Of a stretch of DNA of 64,000 bases, positions 10,263 through 21,930 are shown one piece after another. The position numbers and the translations under genes are program-made. Location: NCBI GenBank assembly GCA_030522415.1, contig CM060131.1:12075703-12139702 (forward strand). Reading direction: 5' to 3'. Numbering within the stretch: the stretch's first letter is position 1; each line of letters opens with the position of its first letter. The notes under the pieces are model-generated. The model saw only the letters and a list, made by a program, of their open reading frames with translations, was not told the origin of the DNA and searched no databases. Source of the stretch: Channallabes apus (Eukaryota; Chordata; Actinopteri; Siluriformes; Clariidae).

Positions 10263-11259
10263 CTGTTTGTGTGTGTGTTTGCATCATTTGTTTTGTCCTG
10301 AGTATTACTAATACAGTGTACTTGGGGGATATGACAACATTAGATGATGCTGTAATGTGCACAAAATTAATTTGGGGAATGTAGAACTCCCCAACATTTG
10401 GACAAGCATAATGGCTGTTTGATTAATGATGTTTGACTTGATTGCTTCCTGTGTTTTTATTATTATTTTAATTTAATTAATCAAGCTCTGAGCTCTGACC
10501 TTTGAGCTTGTTTGCTCTGTTCAAGCTTACCATGATAAAATGGAGTTTTCGAGGAGAAATTAAGCTGCTGAGCAAGAATCCACCTTTCTGTGTGCGGAGA
10601 GATCAAAAGGGATCAGTACCCAAACTACCCTCTTTGGGATTCTTGATGATGTTTTTGTTATGGAACTGGTGTCACGAAATCATTTCATTGCAAGTCAACC
10701 ACTATGCCATGTCATCCATTTGTCTTTACTATGCAGTTAGGGTAAAATAATCCACAGCACCTTATTTTAAAAAATGCATTCATCATTGTTAAACTATGTG
10801 TTTCTGCCATGTCTATGTGAATTATGCTAGAAACAACAGCATATTAATAGAAACTGTGATCTACACCTGTGAAGACTGTCAGAACTGCCGGTATAGGAAA
10901 CTCTGTAGATGAACGAAGTGTAAATCCTAACACAAAAACAAACAGGAACAGGAAGTATGTTATACAATTAAATTGGTAATATGCTAAAGAAGCGTACCTA
11001 CAGTATATGATAAACAATAAAAATTAGGCAAACCAAACATAACATGAAACAAGAACTTAAATATATTAAATAGATTTTAAAAATTTCCCTTTTGATTCTT
11101 CTTATGATTTTTACCAAAAAAAAAAAAAAAAAAAGAACTTTCCTGGACCAAGAAAAAAAAACGTAATTGGAAGAAAAACATTCCACGAGTGCTGATATAG
11201 AGTATAAAGCACTGGGACATTTACTGTAACTATATGTACAGTACAGTACCACTCTGTAT
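10261..11259. other. No recognised feature
   Basis: AT-rich with an A-run at about 11117-11134. Several TACWGTA heptamers, including overlapping ones at 11237-11248. No gene seen. Confidence 0.4.
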
Positions 11260-11770
11260 CACAAGTGTTCTAACAGTTGTTAATTACAAGTGTTATGGGG
11301 TAGGAGTACTGTAGGTACTGGAAAGAGGGGAGAGCAGCTGCCTGCCAAAATCCACATTCAAAACCAGTCACAGAAGCACTTTCAATAAGAAACCACATTT
11401 GATAACGTTATGTCGTCTTTAACAACACTTTGCCTCTTAGTAACTGCTTCTAAGTCATTCCGAATAGCCTCTAATCTCTGATCAAGGGCACTGCACTAGA
11501 TTTCCATTATATGCTATTTGGCATTTAACCCCAGATCACCATTGATATTCTAAGGTTGACTGAGAGGAAATAAAAGGAACTGAACAAAAGGTTTTTCAGA
11601 ACTGTCCAACACCTCCATGGTTTATTCACCTCACCATTTGGCTACATAGTACCCCCTATTAATTACACTATCTGTTGATCGCCAGCTCAGTGCTAGTCCT
11701 GCCAGTCGCAGATGGATATGTCTTGGTGGAGCAAAATAAGTGGTTACATAAACAAACAAATGCTACAGAA
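11260..11770 (+). repeat. Dispersed duplicated segment, copy 1
   Basis: Shares GCCAAAATCCACATT, ACTGCTTCTAAGTCATTCCG and TTTGGCTACATAGTAC with 14780-15262 in the same orientation but with shuffled order. The TTAATTACA unit is seen near 11279 and again near 11655. It is either a local duplication or an uncharacterised repeat family. Confidence 0.6.
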
Positions 11771-12388
11771 ACATACATAATCTGTTGATAATAAATAGTC
11801 TTTGTAGCACTGTTGTTGTATAAAAGCAATATAACATAAAGGAGTGCTGTTGTACAGTACAGAGCATGCCCTCACATGCACATGACCGCATCACAGCAGT
11901 GCTGATATTCAGTACGACAGCACTTCCTTCCATTGCTTTAAGTTTTAAACATCTAAATAGCTTTGTATACCACTTACATGTAACTTGACTCAACTGTAAT
12001 CCTATTGTTATAACCGTAGCTGATCAGAAGGAGTGCATGTGAGTTTCCATATTGTACTGAATGAAAACTTCAAATCAAAGTAAGTAGAGTTGTAATCTGG
12101 AATTGATCTCCTGAATCCCCATTTTTGTTCTGTGAAATCTTTATATTGGCACATACAGTATGCTGTATAATGTCTCATATACTGTACAGGCGTGTTATAC
12201 AGGATTATATAATAACTCCTCTGCACAATCCCTGCAGTGTTGTTAGAACTGTTTGCAGTATAAGGTTGTCTTACCATCCCATCTACTGTACCTACTGTAC
12301 AATATCACTTATGGGTGATAATATCATTCATGGTATATAGTTATATCATTACCGCATGGAAGCAAAGGGTCATTAAAGCATGGCTTAA
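11771..12388. other. No recognised feature; several TACWGTA heptamers
   Basis: Unique-looking sequence with five or more TACTGTA/TACAGTA words (11853, 12154, 12180, 12284, 12293). No coding signal. Confidence 0.4.
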
Positions 12389-12390
12389 TA

Positions 12391-12612
12391 CAGTGGTGTG
12401 AAAAACTATTTGCCCCCTTCCTGATTTCTTATTCTTTTGCATGTTTGTCACACTTAAATGTTTCTGCTCATCAGAAACCGTTAACTATTAGTCAAAGATA
12501 ACATAATTGAACACAAAATGCAGTTTTTAAATGAAGGTTTACGTTATTAAGGGAGAAAAAAAACTCCAAATCTACATGGTCCTGTGTGAAAAAGTGATTG
12601 CCCCCCTTGTTA
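12391..12612 (+). repeat. Left IR/DR of the Tc1 element
   Basis: The outer repeat starts at 12391. The inner repeat ending AAAAAGTGATTGCCCCCC lies near 12578-12606. These are the presumed transposase binding sites. Confidence 0.88.
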
Positions 12613-12769
12613 AAAAATAACTTAACTGTGGTTTATCACACCTGAGTTCAATTTCTGTAGTCACCCCCAGGCCTGATTACTGCCACACCTGTTTCAATCA
12701 AGAAATCACTTAAATAGGAGCTACCTGACACAGAGAAGTAGACCAAAAGCACCTCAAAAGCTAGACATC

Positions 12770-13778
12770 ATGCCAAGATCCAAAGAAATTCAGGAACAAA
12801 TGAGAACAAAAGTAATTGAGATCTATCAGTCTGGTAAAGGTTATAAAGCCATTTCTAAAGCTTTGGGACTCCAGCGAACCACAGTGAGAGCCATTATCCA
12901 CAAATGGCAAAAACATGGAACAGTGGTGAACCTTCCCAGGAGTGGCCGGCCGACCAAAATTACCCCAAGAGCGCAGAGACAACTCATCCGAGAGGCCACA
13001 AAAGACCCCAGGACAACATCTAAAGAACTGCAGGCCTCACTTGCCTCAATTAAGGTCAGTGTTCACGACTCCACCATAAGAAAGAGACTGGGCAAAAACA
13101 GCCTGCATGGCAGATTTCCAAGGCGCAAACCACTTTTAAGCAAAAAGACTCAATTTTGCTAAAAAACATCTCAATGATTGCCAAGACTTTTGGGAAAATA
13201 CCTTGTGGACCGACGAGACAAAAGTTGAACTTTTTGGAAGGTGCGTGTCCCGTTACATCTGGCGTAAAAGTAACACAGCATTTCAGAAAAAAAACATCAT
13301 ACCAACAGTAAAATATGGTGGTGGTAGTGTGATGGTCTGGGGTTGTTTTGCTGCTTCAGGACCTGGAAGGCTTGCTGTGATAGATGGAACCATGAATTCT
13401 ACTGTCTACCAAAAAATCCTGAAGGAGAATGTCCGGCCATCTGTTCGTCAACTCAAGCTGAAGCGATCTTGGGTGCTGCAGCAGGACAATGACCCAAAAC
13501 ACACCAGCAAATCCACCTCTGAATGGCTGAAGAAAAACAAAATGAAGACTTTGGAGTGGCCTAGTCAAAGTCCTGACCTGAATCCTATTGAGATGTTGTG
13601 GCATGACCTTAAAAAGGCGGTTCATGCTAGAAAACCCTCAAATAAAGCTGAATTACAACAATTCTGCAAAGATGAGTGGGCCAAAATTCCTCCAGAGCGC
13701 TGTAAAAGACTCGTTGCAAGTTATCGCAAACGCTTGATTGCAGTTATTGCTGCTAAGGGTGGCCCAACCAGTTATTAG
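12770..13778 (+). pseudogene. Tc1-family transposase, one frameshift
   Basis: Would encode a DDE cut-and-paste transposase of about 335-340 residues acting in the nucleus on the flanking inverted repeats. The first frame (12770-13162) begins MPRSKEIQEQ and holds the paired-type helix-turn-helix DNA-binding domain plus a GRPTK motif. A small deletion around 13143-13152 breaks the frame, which ends in a stop. The second frame (13203-13778) holds the catalytic core: Asp in WTDET (13212-13214), Asp in QQDND (13485-13487) and Glu in NPIEMLW (13590-13592). Exactly 34 residues separate the second Asp from the Glu (DD34E). It ends AAKGGPTSY. All catalytic residues survive, so one indel is the main visible damage. 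The start is chosen because MPRSK fits the family N-terminus. It has no host function. Confidence 0.93.
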
Positions 13779-13783
13779 GTTCA

Positions 13784-13995
13784 GGGGGCAATTACTTTTT
13801 CACACAGGGCCATGTAGGTTTGGATTTTTTTCTCCCTAAATAATAAAACCCCTCATTTAAAAACTGCATTTTGTGTTTACTTGTGTTATCTTTGACTAAT
13901 AATTAAATGTGTTTGATGATCAGAAACATTTTGTGTGACAAACATGCAAAAGAATTAGAAATCAGGAGGGGGGCAAATAGTTTTTCACACCACTG
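13784..13995 (-). repeat. Right IR/DR of the Tc1 element
   Basis: Starts with GGGGGCAATTACTTTTTCAC (the inner repeat) and ends at the outer CACACCACTG. Inverse of 12391-12612. Confidence 0.88.
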
Positions 13996-13997
13996 TA

Positions 13998-14779
13998 TCT
14001 AGGGCTTCGTCTTTCACTATGAAAGTATATTGAACTTTAGAACTCTATGCTACTTGTTTTGATTTTAATCGCGGCTTGCCTGAGCACCGGGGGTAGCACT
14101 AGAGAAAACCAATCCTAAACTACTGAGGGATAGTGACAAATGGCTCCCTATGTGGTATATTTCCACTGCATCTGTTCATCATCGCGCGCGTTATTTATTT
14201 ATTTATTGGCTGCTTTAGGTGTCAGCAAATTAAAGGAACTTTTCGTTTTGATGAATCTCCTGAGCATTACTCACTTCTGAAAGCAGAACTCAGCAACATG
14301 TGCAAATATTTGGCACAGCCGCGTCTTATCCAGTCCATCTCTCCCTCTCTCTCTCTTTTTTTCTGTCATCATCCTATTTAGTCTGCCACTGCATGAAAGC
14401 TGCTGAAGGTATTAAAAATCTCAGCCAAGCTCTGCAGTTTCGGTCAAACTGCTTTTAATGAGCTGACACTAGATTTTGTACATCGTTCCTGTTACACACT
14501 GTAGTTAGAGGGGGATTATTCAGAGTACAAGATCTATACTGGTTAGACAATAAAAATTGCATTACTGCAAATGTCAAACAATGGACAGTTGTGCAATCCT
14601 AAAAAGCAAGGCAGGCACAGTTTGCATTTATGCATGGGTCTTAAAATGTTAATGTGTGTGTTGAAAATACAAGAATAAAAACGCCACGACTTATTTAATG
14701 TGTTCTAATATATCTGGTTTAGTGTATTGCATTATACAGGAATTTTCACTGTACTTACAGTATATACTGTACCATGTGT
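13998..14779. other. No gene; possible conserved block 14090-14460
   Basis: 14090-14460 is free of transposons and has TF-like words such as TGCAAATATTTGGCAC. It also has a short CGCGCGCG run at about 14183. The remainder is AT-rich and unrecognised. Confidence 0.3.
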
Positions 14780-15262
14780 ACATGGGTACAATTGTTAATT
14801 ACACTACCTCTTGACCATCAGCATGGGTGAAAGCAGGTCGATATGTTTCGCCATACTGCAGAGAGAGCAGCTACATGCCAAAATCCACATTAACGACTTC
14901 TAACAAGAAAACACGTGATAATGTTACGTCATTTTTAATAACATTTTGTCTACTTAATAACTGCTTCTAAGTCATTCCGAATTGTTTCTTGTTGTTTTAT
15001 TTACTGTATACCTGAGACAAGCTACAAAACTAACTTCTAACTCAAGGCTGAATCCCAAATCCATCCTTAACACTCTAATCAAAGGCACTACGTGGTGTAT
15101 TGAACTGGTGATCGTTCACCCTAGCACACTAGCTTTCCATTGAACTTTATTTGATCCTGGAATTGTACAGAGGGGTGTTTTTAAAAAGCAGAATAAGTGG
15201 ACATCTAAAGAAACGTATATGATTGACATCACCTTTTGGCTACATAGTACAGTACAAGTACG
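14780..15262 (+). repeat. Dispersed duplicated segment, copy 2
   Basis: Partner of 11260-11770, sharing GCCAAAATCCACATTA and CTGCTTCTAAGTCATTCCGA. Diverged, with indels. Confidence 0.6.
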
Positions 15263-15284
15263 AATTTAAGACAATTTTTTGTTG

Positions 15285-15535
15285 CAAGGAGGGGCTTTCA
15301 GAATCAGAATTTTTTCCCAGCACATCCAACAGATACTTGATTGTTCCTCCAACCATTCTTGAACCATTTTTTGCAGTGTGGCAGGGTGCATTATCCTGCT
15401 GAAAGAGGCCGCTGCCATCAAGGAATATCGTTTCCATGAAGGGGTGTACTTGCAACAATGTTTATGTAGGTGGTATTTGTCAGCCACATTGAATGGCAGG
15501 AAGGAAAAGTTGACCGGGAGACCCCTGCCCAAAGC
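15285..15535 (-). mobile_element. Tc1-like transposon relic, middle of transposase
   Basis: Two overlapping minus-strand frames give FQQDNAPCHTAK (the second catalytic Asp region) and MVQEWLEEQ, separated by a frameshift. Same family as 20200-20475 and 60745-61690. No ends visible. Confidence 0.75.
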
Positions 15536-15931
15536 ATCTCATACACACACATACATACACACACACATACACAGACTATTGCAAAAACAAATATGTTAAT
15601 CACTTACAGGTAAAACCTTTTCTTACTGAGGGGTCACAAATAAAACATGATTAACATAATTAAGCCTTCTTTCACTTGAAATTCTCTTGCTCATTTGACA
15701 GATTTTTGTTTATTTCAAGGATTTATTTGTTTGCATCTGAAAAGAAGCAAAATGGTGGCATGGTGCCGCAGTGGGATGCATGGCTCTAGGTTCCACCGCG
15801 ACCCTGAACAGTTGCTAATGATGAATAAATGAATGAAAGAAGCAAAATATTCTCACAGTACAGGAAAATATTTTCAAGGAAAATGAACAATGAAGTCTTA
15901 ATGTCTTAAAATGTCTTTCAAATTGACTCGT

Positions 15932-16095
15932 CGGCAGTATGGCTTAGTGGTTAGCACTATCACCTGGCACCTGCAGGGTCTGGGTTTGATTCCCCACCAG
16001 GTACAGTTACCGCCTCTGTGTGCATGGAGTTCGCATGTCGTCCCTACGACCCTGAATACAGGATTAGTGGTATAGATGGTGAGTGAGCGAATGAA
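15932..16095 (+). repeat. SINE-A with large internal deletion
   Basis: Intact A box region (TGGCTTAGTGGTTAGCAC) and B box (GGGTTTGATTCC). The sequence then jumps from GCATGTCGTCCC to the tail ACGACCCTGAATACAGG. Confidence 0.88.
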
Positions 16096-17094
16096 ATTGG
16101 GTTCATACAGTAACATAAATCTTAGATAAAATGAGATACATATTTGAAAGTAATTACATATACTGAATAAACTGAACTATACGTTGTGTAAACAAAGACA
16201 CACACACACACACTACATAGGTTTCCAAAACAGTAAAAATGCAAATTCTCTCAAAGGTTGAATTCATTAGCATTTGAGAAAAGTACCAGGTCTAACTTGC
16301 TGATGTTAAAGAACAAAGAAAACATTAATATAACAATCAGTAGTGTATGAAAGGTTATGAGTTCAAATCCCAGAGCAGGACTCTTACCCCTCACACTACT
16401 CAGCTTTGCATATGGATGAAAAATGGCCTTCCTTCTGAGTCCCTTTAGATGAAGTGTTTGATTAATAGATGTAAATGTAACACTGCTCTGTGTGTGTGTG
16501 TGTGTGTTTTCGTATAGAGCACCCTTTATATATCAATCCTTTGTTCCCAAACTGCATGGTGTGTTTTTGCCTTACAAGCTCAATTATGGATTGCGTAGAA
16601 TGAGCTACACGTAAAAATAAAAAGAAAGAAAGAAAGACTGTGCTAGCACCAGTTTCTCTCATGTTAATGCAAATCACTGACAAATTATTGATCCATTTGG
16701 TGTTGCAGACGTTGTTGACATTGATTCAGTATTGTAGCACCCATCATGTCTATGGCGTACCAGGTTTCTAGAACCATCATAGTGATCTATGCCAAAGGTC
16801 ATTACTCTTATTCTTGACTGGAATGAGACGGTATAGTGTACTTCCTAACCTGAACACAAGGCCAGTTTTCTTCCCTACTGTAGGTTCTGAAATATGGATG
16901 GTTTGAGATGCTCGGAGTCACCTTGACAATCCTATAATAGTAATTTGCAGTCTGTGTCAGATGTGTGTGGTTGGAAAAATTGGTGGAAAATATGTATGAC
17001 TCCATCCATCCTGCACTAGCTTGGGTGTGTTGGATACTTCAGACACAAAAAACTTCAGACAACAAAGTGACAGACAGGAAGTGGCATTGCCCTC

Positions 17095-17098
<4 letters not shown>
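16096..17098. other. No recognised feature
   Basis: Short (CA)n at about 16200-16213 and (GT)n at 16488-16508. TACTGTA at 16876-16882. No gene seen. Confidence 0.4.

Positions 17099-17149
<51 letters not shown>
17099..17149. repeat. (GA)n microsatellite
   Basis: About 25 GA units. Confidence 0.97.
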
Positions 17150-17151
<2 letters not shown>

Positions 17152-17927
17152 CTTGACAGTGTCATAGGAAAACATTTTTTTTCCTTTTTCTAACTTTCAT
17201 CTATTCCCATTTGTGAAATTGGTAAGAAGATATATTTGTGATTTATACTTCCATAGGGTGGTTTCTTTAATTATCATTAAAAAGGTCTGCATTTGTTTTC
17301 TAAAACTAATCAAACAGTAATTCTGGTGCCAAGTCCTGCTTAAAAATGAAATCAGCATCTCCATAAAGCAGGTCAGCTGAGAGAAGCATGAAGTGCTCTA
17401 AAAGTTCCTGGTAGACGGCTACACTGACCTTGGACCTGATAAATAATAATAATAATAATGATAATGTGGACCAAGAGCAACTGCAGATATGTGCAAACTT
17501 TACACTGGACCTTAAGCAACTTGGATTCTGTTCCTCTCCTCTATCCCTCCGGATTCTGGGACCTTGATTTCCAAATGAAATGTTAAATTTACTTTCATCT
17601 GAAAAGAGGGATTTGGCCCACTGAGCAACAGTCCAGTCCTTTTTGTCCTCAGCCCAGGTACTGTACAGTAAGATGCCTCTGACGTGGTCTCTGGTTCAAG
17701 AGTGGCTTGACACAAAGAAATGGGACAGTTGTAACCCATGTCCTGGATACTGTATATCTGTGCATGGTGGCGGCTCTTGAAGCTCTGACTCCAGCTGTAA
17801 TCCACTTCTTGTGAATTTCTTGAATGGGCTTCGTTTCATAATCCTCTCAAGACTCTCAAGGTTATCCCTGGTGTTTGTGTACCTTTTTCTACCACATTTT
17901 TTTCCTTTTATTCAACTTTTCATTGGA

Positions 17928-18010
17928 GGAACGCTGTTTCGTTTCATCGTGTTCTAAACTATATACAGTATGGTTGAAATGACAATAAAGGCCTTCTTGA
18001 TTTGACTTGA
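17928..18010 (+). repeat. LINE-type 3' tail fragment
   Basis: GAAATGACAATAAAGGCCTT followed by CTTGATTTGACTTGACT. This has the form of a non-LTR retrotransposon 3' end with a short repeated tail. Confidence 0.45.
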
Positions 18011-18153
18011 CTAATGCAATAATCGTCTTCTGGACAACTTTCAAGTTAGCTGATTAGGGAGTGACACCATGAGTCTTTAATATTGAACTTTTTCACAATA
18101 TTCTAATTTCCTGAGACACTGAATTTTGTGTTTTTTCATCCGCTGCAAACCAT

Positions 18154-18515
18154 TCATTCATTCATTAATTTTCTATACCGCTTAATCCTGTGTTCAGGGT
18201 CGCGGGGGACCTGGAGCCTATCCCAGGAGACTTCGGGCACTAGGCGGGGTACACCCTGGACAGGGTGCCAATCCATCGCAGGGCACATACACACACTCAC
18301 ACACACACTACGGGCAATTTAGGAACGCCAATTAGCCTAACCTGCATATCTTTGGACTGTGGGAGGAAACCGGAGTACCCGGAGGAAACCCACCAAGCAC
18401 GGGGAGAACATGCAAACTCCATGCACACAGAGACGGGAATTGAGCCTGGCCGGGGAATCGAACCCAGACCCTGGAGGTGCAAGGCGACAGTGCTAACCAC
18501 TACACCACCGCGCCA
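18154..18515 (-). repeat. SINE-A, full-length young copy with 14-bp target duplication
   Basis: Minus orientation, tail (TGAA)n at the left. Flanked by CCGCTGCAAACCAT at 18140-18153 and 18516-18529, a perfect 14-bp match. Nearly identical to 497-846. Confidence 0.95.
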
Positions 18516-18586
18516 CCGCTGCAAACCATAATCATCGCAATTAAAAGAAATAAACACTTGAAATATATCAGTCTATATGTAAGGAA

Positions 18587-18696
18587 ACCCTGTCCAGGGT
18601 GTACCCCGCCTAGTGCCCTAAGTCTCCTGGGATAGGCTCCAGGTCCCCCGCGACCCTGAACACAGGATTAAGCGGTATAGAAAATGAATGAATGAA
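18587..18696 (+). repeat. SINE-A, 5'-truncated copy with 13-bp target duplication
   Basis: Only the last 110 bp of the SINE (from CCCTGTCCAGGGTGTAC to the (TGAA)n tail). Flanked by TATATGTAAGGAA at 18574-18586 and 18697-18709. 5' truncation with a target duplication points to target-primed reverse transcription by a LINE. Confidence 0.93.
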
Positions 18697-18810
18697 TATA
18701 TGTAAGGAATTTATATAATATAAGTTTCACTTTTTGAACTAAATTACTAAAATAATTACTGAAACTTTCCAATGATATTCCAATTCATTGAGATGCATCT
18801 ATATAGTGGG

Positions 18811-20199
18811 AGCATTACTTATTGAATAAATTTTTTATAATATATTAAATAATTTCTCCAATACTGTACAGTGTATACGGTATGTTATTATTAAGTATCA
18901 AAACATGCCTTATTTATTGTTGCAGTACATGCTTTTTCTTTTAGCTTTTATACATTTTGGTGCACAGTGTTGCGCGAGTTAATAGGCTCTGCTATCAGTT
19001 CATGCTATGGTAGCATTTTTTGACAAGACCGCAAAAATTGCCAGAACACCAGTTTATATTAATGCACTTTTTTGAATTGGATATTTTCTATAGTACCAGC
19101 TCATAGTCTGGAACTCGGATGGCAGACACTTCACCATAATCAAAGACGTATAACAAACAGATTATAAAACACGTTTCTATATTAAGAAAGAAAATCCATA
19201 TCACGTGTTTTCTCTTCTGAGACAATTACGTAACAATTATAGAAGAAGTCATGGATGTCAGTGTTTATATAGCATAACTGTTTTAGAAGCACAGTCTGTC
19301 ACATTCTTCTTTACATACTGCTATAAGAAAACCTTGATTTCTTTTTTTTATATATATATACTGTGTATCTGATTGCTAGAAATAAATTGCAGAAACACAA
19401 GGCTGCTTGCTCTGTTTCCGCTTTGCTGGCACATGTTAGTTTCATCCAGTTGTTTTGGAGGAATGTGGCTTTGCAGGTGGAAACTTTGGCCTACTTAAAT
19501 GCACTGTACATTGTGAGTCGAACCTCTCAGAGGGCACAGAGGGGCATTGGTGCAGTTTGATTAGAGAAATGTCACCTTCAGTCAACTTGATTAATGGTTC
19601 TGTCAGAGAAAAGTATTAGCAAAACGTGAGCCAAATTCAAGCTTCCATTTGCAGGTGCATTTACCAAAGTTGATAGCTTAAATGGATTTAAAAAGAAAAC
19701 AACCAAAGCCTTATCCTACTTCATCTATTGCTACAAACCGTGCTGACAATGAAACTGTTTTTTTTTTTTTTTTTTGCAAAAATGTGCTTACTGTATTACT
19801 GCAACAATCGGCTGGAAATGTCAACTGTCAATATGAAAGGTCTTTCACCATTGTGAAGGCACGCATGGTACAGTAAATAACAGGAGACGGTTTGCAAACT
19901 TTTGCTTCTGTGAATATTCTTTCAAGGTCATTGGTTAGGATTAAAGCTTTCTTGCAAATTATGAGGTTTAGACTGGACCCCTGAGAATTGATCCAGAGTA
20001 TTGGGAATCTTGCAGCTCTGTTATGTTCAAAGAAACAAAGAACACTGTCTAGGCTTTTCTTTAAGCAACTCATCCTAGAGGAAAAGCACACATTGGGTTT
20101 CATAGATCTTCTGTTGTGAGTGAAATAGTTGAAATTTCAGGAAGAGTAAATTACTGGAAGATTTTCTCTTCCATATACGAATAACCTGGAAGATACACG
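18811..20199. other. No recognised feature
   Basis: AT-rich with a T-run at about 19760-19775. No gene or repeat family recognised. Confidence 0.4.
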
Positions 20200-20475
20200 G
20201 ATCAGCCATACTGTAACAGTGAACATTAACCTTAAATCCACCTAGATTTTGGGTTCCCCTTGTGCCACCTGGGTCAGCCTGGTCCTTTGAGGGCCTCTAG
20301 GAGTCTGCCGTGGTGTCTGGAACCAGCATATTGGAAACATTTGCTTTGGGTGGTGTTTGGGCATAGGGCATCTCATGGACTGAGGATTTGTTTGTATGGT
20401 GCTCATTCAGATTGGGATCTGGGGAGTTTGGAGACCAGCGACCTATTCTATGGACCCTGTATGTGGCAGGCTGTG
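20200..20475 (-). mobile_element. Tc1-like transposon relic
   Basis: CTGCCGTGGTGTCTGG...ATTGGGATCTGGGGAGTTTG...is the noncoding-strand reading of the same Tc1 family as 15285-15535 and 60745-61690. It starts near GATCAGCCATACTGTAACAG. Badly decayed. Confidence 0.55.
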
Positions 20476-21104
20476 CCACAGCGGACCATTTAAGATCCAA
20501 GAGGCAATGCTTATGGATATGGCCAGGAGACAGACAAATTTCTTGGACACGTAATGTTGAAGAATTTTCCGTGAAAAATAGACAAAAATGAATAAGCATA
20601 GTTTTTTTTTTTTCAAATTTAGCTGTTACAGCTAAATTGTCATTAATAATAGTTGATGGTCATATCCTAGTGAACTACAGTATCCTAGCCATACTGAGCT
20701 GTTTTATTACTCTTATATTACACTGAGACTAAATGCTTAAAATGACTAGAGATTATAAAGATTGGACGCATAGCATACAGAAATGTCACATGGTCAGTCC
20801 AGACTGACTCTATTCCAGAGCGATGGATAGGAAGGAAAGCACATTAAGCGATGCACCCCATCATGTAGAGTGCCCACTGTACTGTACAAGCCTCTGGAGA
20901 CAGTTGCTGGGGTCTAGACTCAGCAAAGTTATGTGGCAATAAAATGAAGTCAGTTGACGACCTAAAGAATATACAATACGATCGGGTTGTATAAACATGT
21001 ATAAAAAAAATTTAGATTCCTTGATGACATGAACATATTCCAGGATTGTAATTGTAAAAGAATGCTTGCTTGTCCATTTATCTTTTATCTCATTATGCAT
21101 CTCA
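20476..21104. other. No recognised feature
   Basis: AT-rich unique-looking DNA with TACWGTA heptamers at 20676 and 20880. Confidence 0.4.
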
Positions 21105-21200
21105 GAGGTTAAGGGCCTAGCAGTGGCAACTTAATGGTCGTGGAGTTTGAAGCTGGGGCCTCCCGGGCAGTAGTCTACCCGTCCCTCAAGCATTAAGCAT
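21105..21200 (-). repeat. SINE-C fragment
   Basis: Minus-strand fragment of a second tRNA-derived SINE family (AAGGGCCTAGCAGTGGCAAC; degenerate B box). Compare 57775-57990. Confidence 0.5.
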
Positions 21201-21930
21201 TCAGAAGAAAATAACACAGACATACTGTACACAGATTGTGAATTTTCTCCAAGAAGCTACAATAAATTCTTTATTTCACGCTGATCTAGAACGAGCACGC
21301 CTGTTGTCTTGTGTGTGATGATACACACCTAGACCGGCAAAATCAATTGCACACAAATGTGATGAATTATTTATTGATAGATTTGTTTACTCTGTAATTT
21401 GTTGAGTTTACAAAAGAAAAAGACCACAAAATACTGTATGTACCACGCATTAATGAGGAGTGCTGAATCGATTACCATCATTACCAGATTTATGTGTTCG
21501 TGCTTTCCACACTCGCGCAGATTGATGCACTCTGTAGCTAATCAGTCATGTATTCCCAGGTTCATTTACTAACTGCCTCGACTGATTTGAGTCATCATAC
21601 TGCTTGTGGTGTCAGATTTACTGCTGTGTTAATAATATGCACGTGTTCTGGGTTTGTTGTGTTTTGGGGAAACGCCATTGCATTCTTGTTGTGTCTTAAA
21701 ATTCATGGTGGCTCTTTGATATACTGTGGTGTTTTCAGATTTAGTGTTGGGTTTTTCACTTCTTTGTTTTTGAGGTGCTTTTATGCATGCTGTGTCTCCT
21801 AGATTTCTTGTTGTGTTTTGATGTGCTTTCATCTGTGTTGTGTTTTGATTTGATTTGCATTCAAGCATGTTGTGTCTCCTAAGTTTGTCATTGTGTTTTG
21901 ATTTACTTTTGTTTTTGCATTTATTGTTGA
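21201..21930. other. No recognised feature
   Basis: Thymine-rich on the plus strand, with several TTGTGTTTTGAT-type words repeated between 21650 and 21910. This is a weak, imperfect internal repetition of unknown meaning. Confidence 0.35.

Larger units (their letters stand above)
12391..13995 (+). mobile_element. Tc1-like DNA transposon, nearly complete (1605 bp)
   Basis: Both ends carry CAGTGGTGTGAAAAACTATT in inverted orientation, flanked by the TA target duplication (12389-12390 and 13996-13997). The inverted repeats run about 210-220 bp and contain an inner direct-repeat copy (CCTGTGTGAAAAAGT...), so the structure is the IR/DR type seen in Sleeping Beauty-like elements. One broken transposase gene lies between them. 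Few mutations separate the two ends, so the insertion is fairly recent. Confidence 0.95.
17400..18810 (-). mobile_element. Old DNA-transposon relic broken by SINEs
   Basis: The sequence GGACCTTAAGCAACTTGGAT...TTTCATCTGAAAAGAGGGAT...GATCGTCTTCTGGACAACTT...TATTGAACTTTTTCACAATA resembles, from memory, a widespread teleost DNA transposon whose transposase reads on the minus strand. A LINE-like tail (17928-18010) and two SINE-A copies (18154-18515, 18587-18696) interrupt it. Removing them restores continuity across each target duplication. No transposase frame survives. Confidence 0.6.

Noticed and set aside
13356..13625. 89-codon minus-strand frame
   Set aside because: Antisense shadow of the Tc1 transposase.
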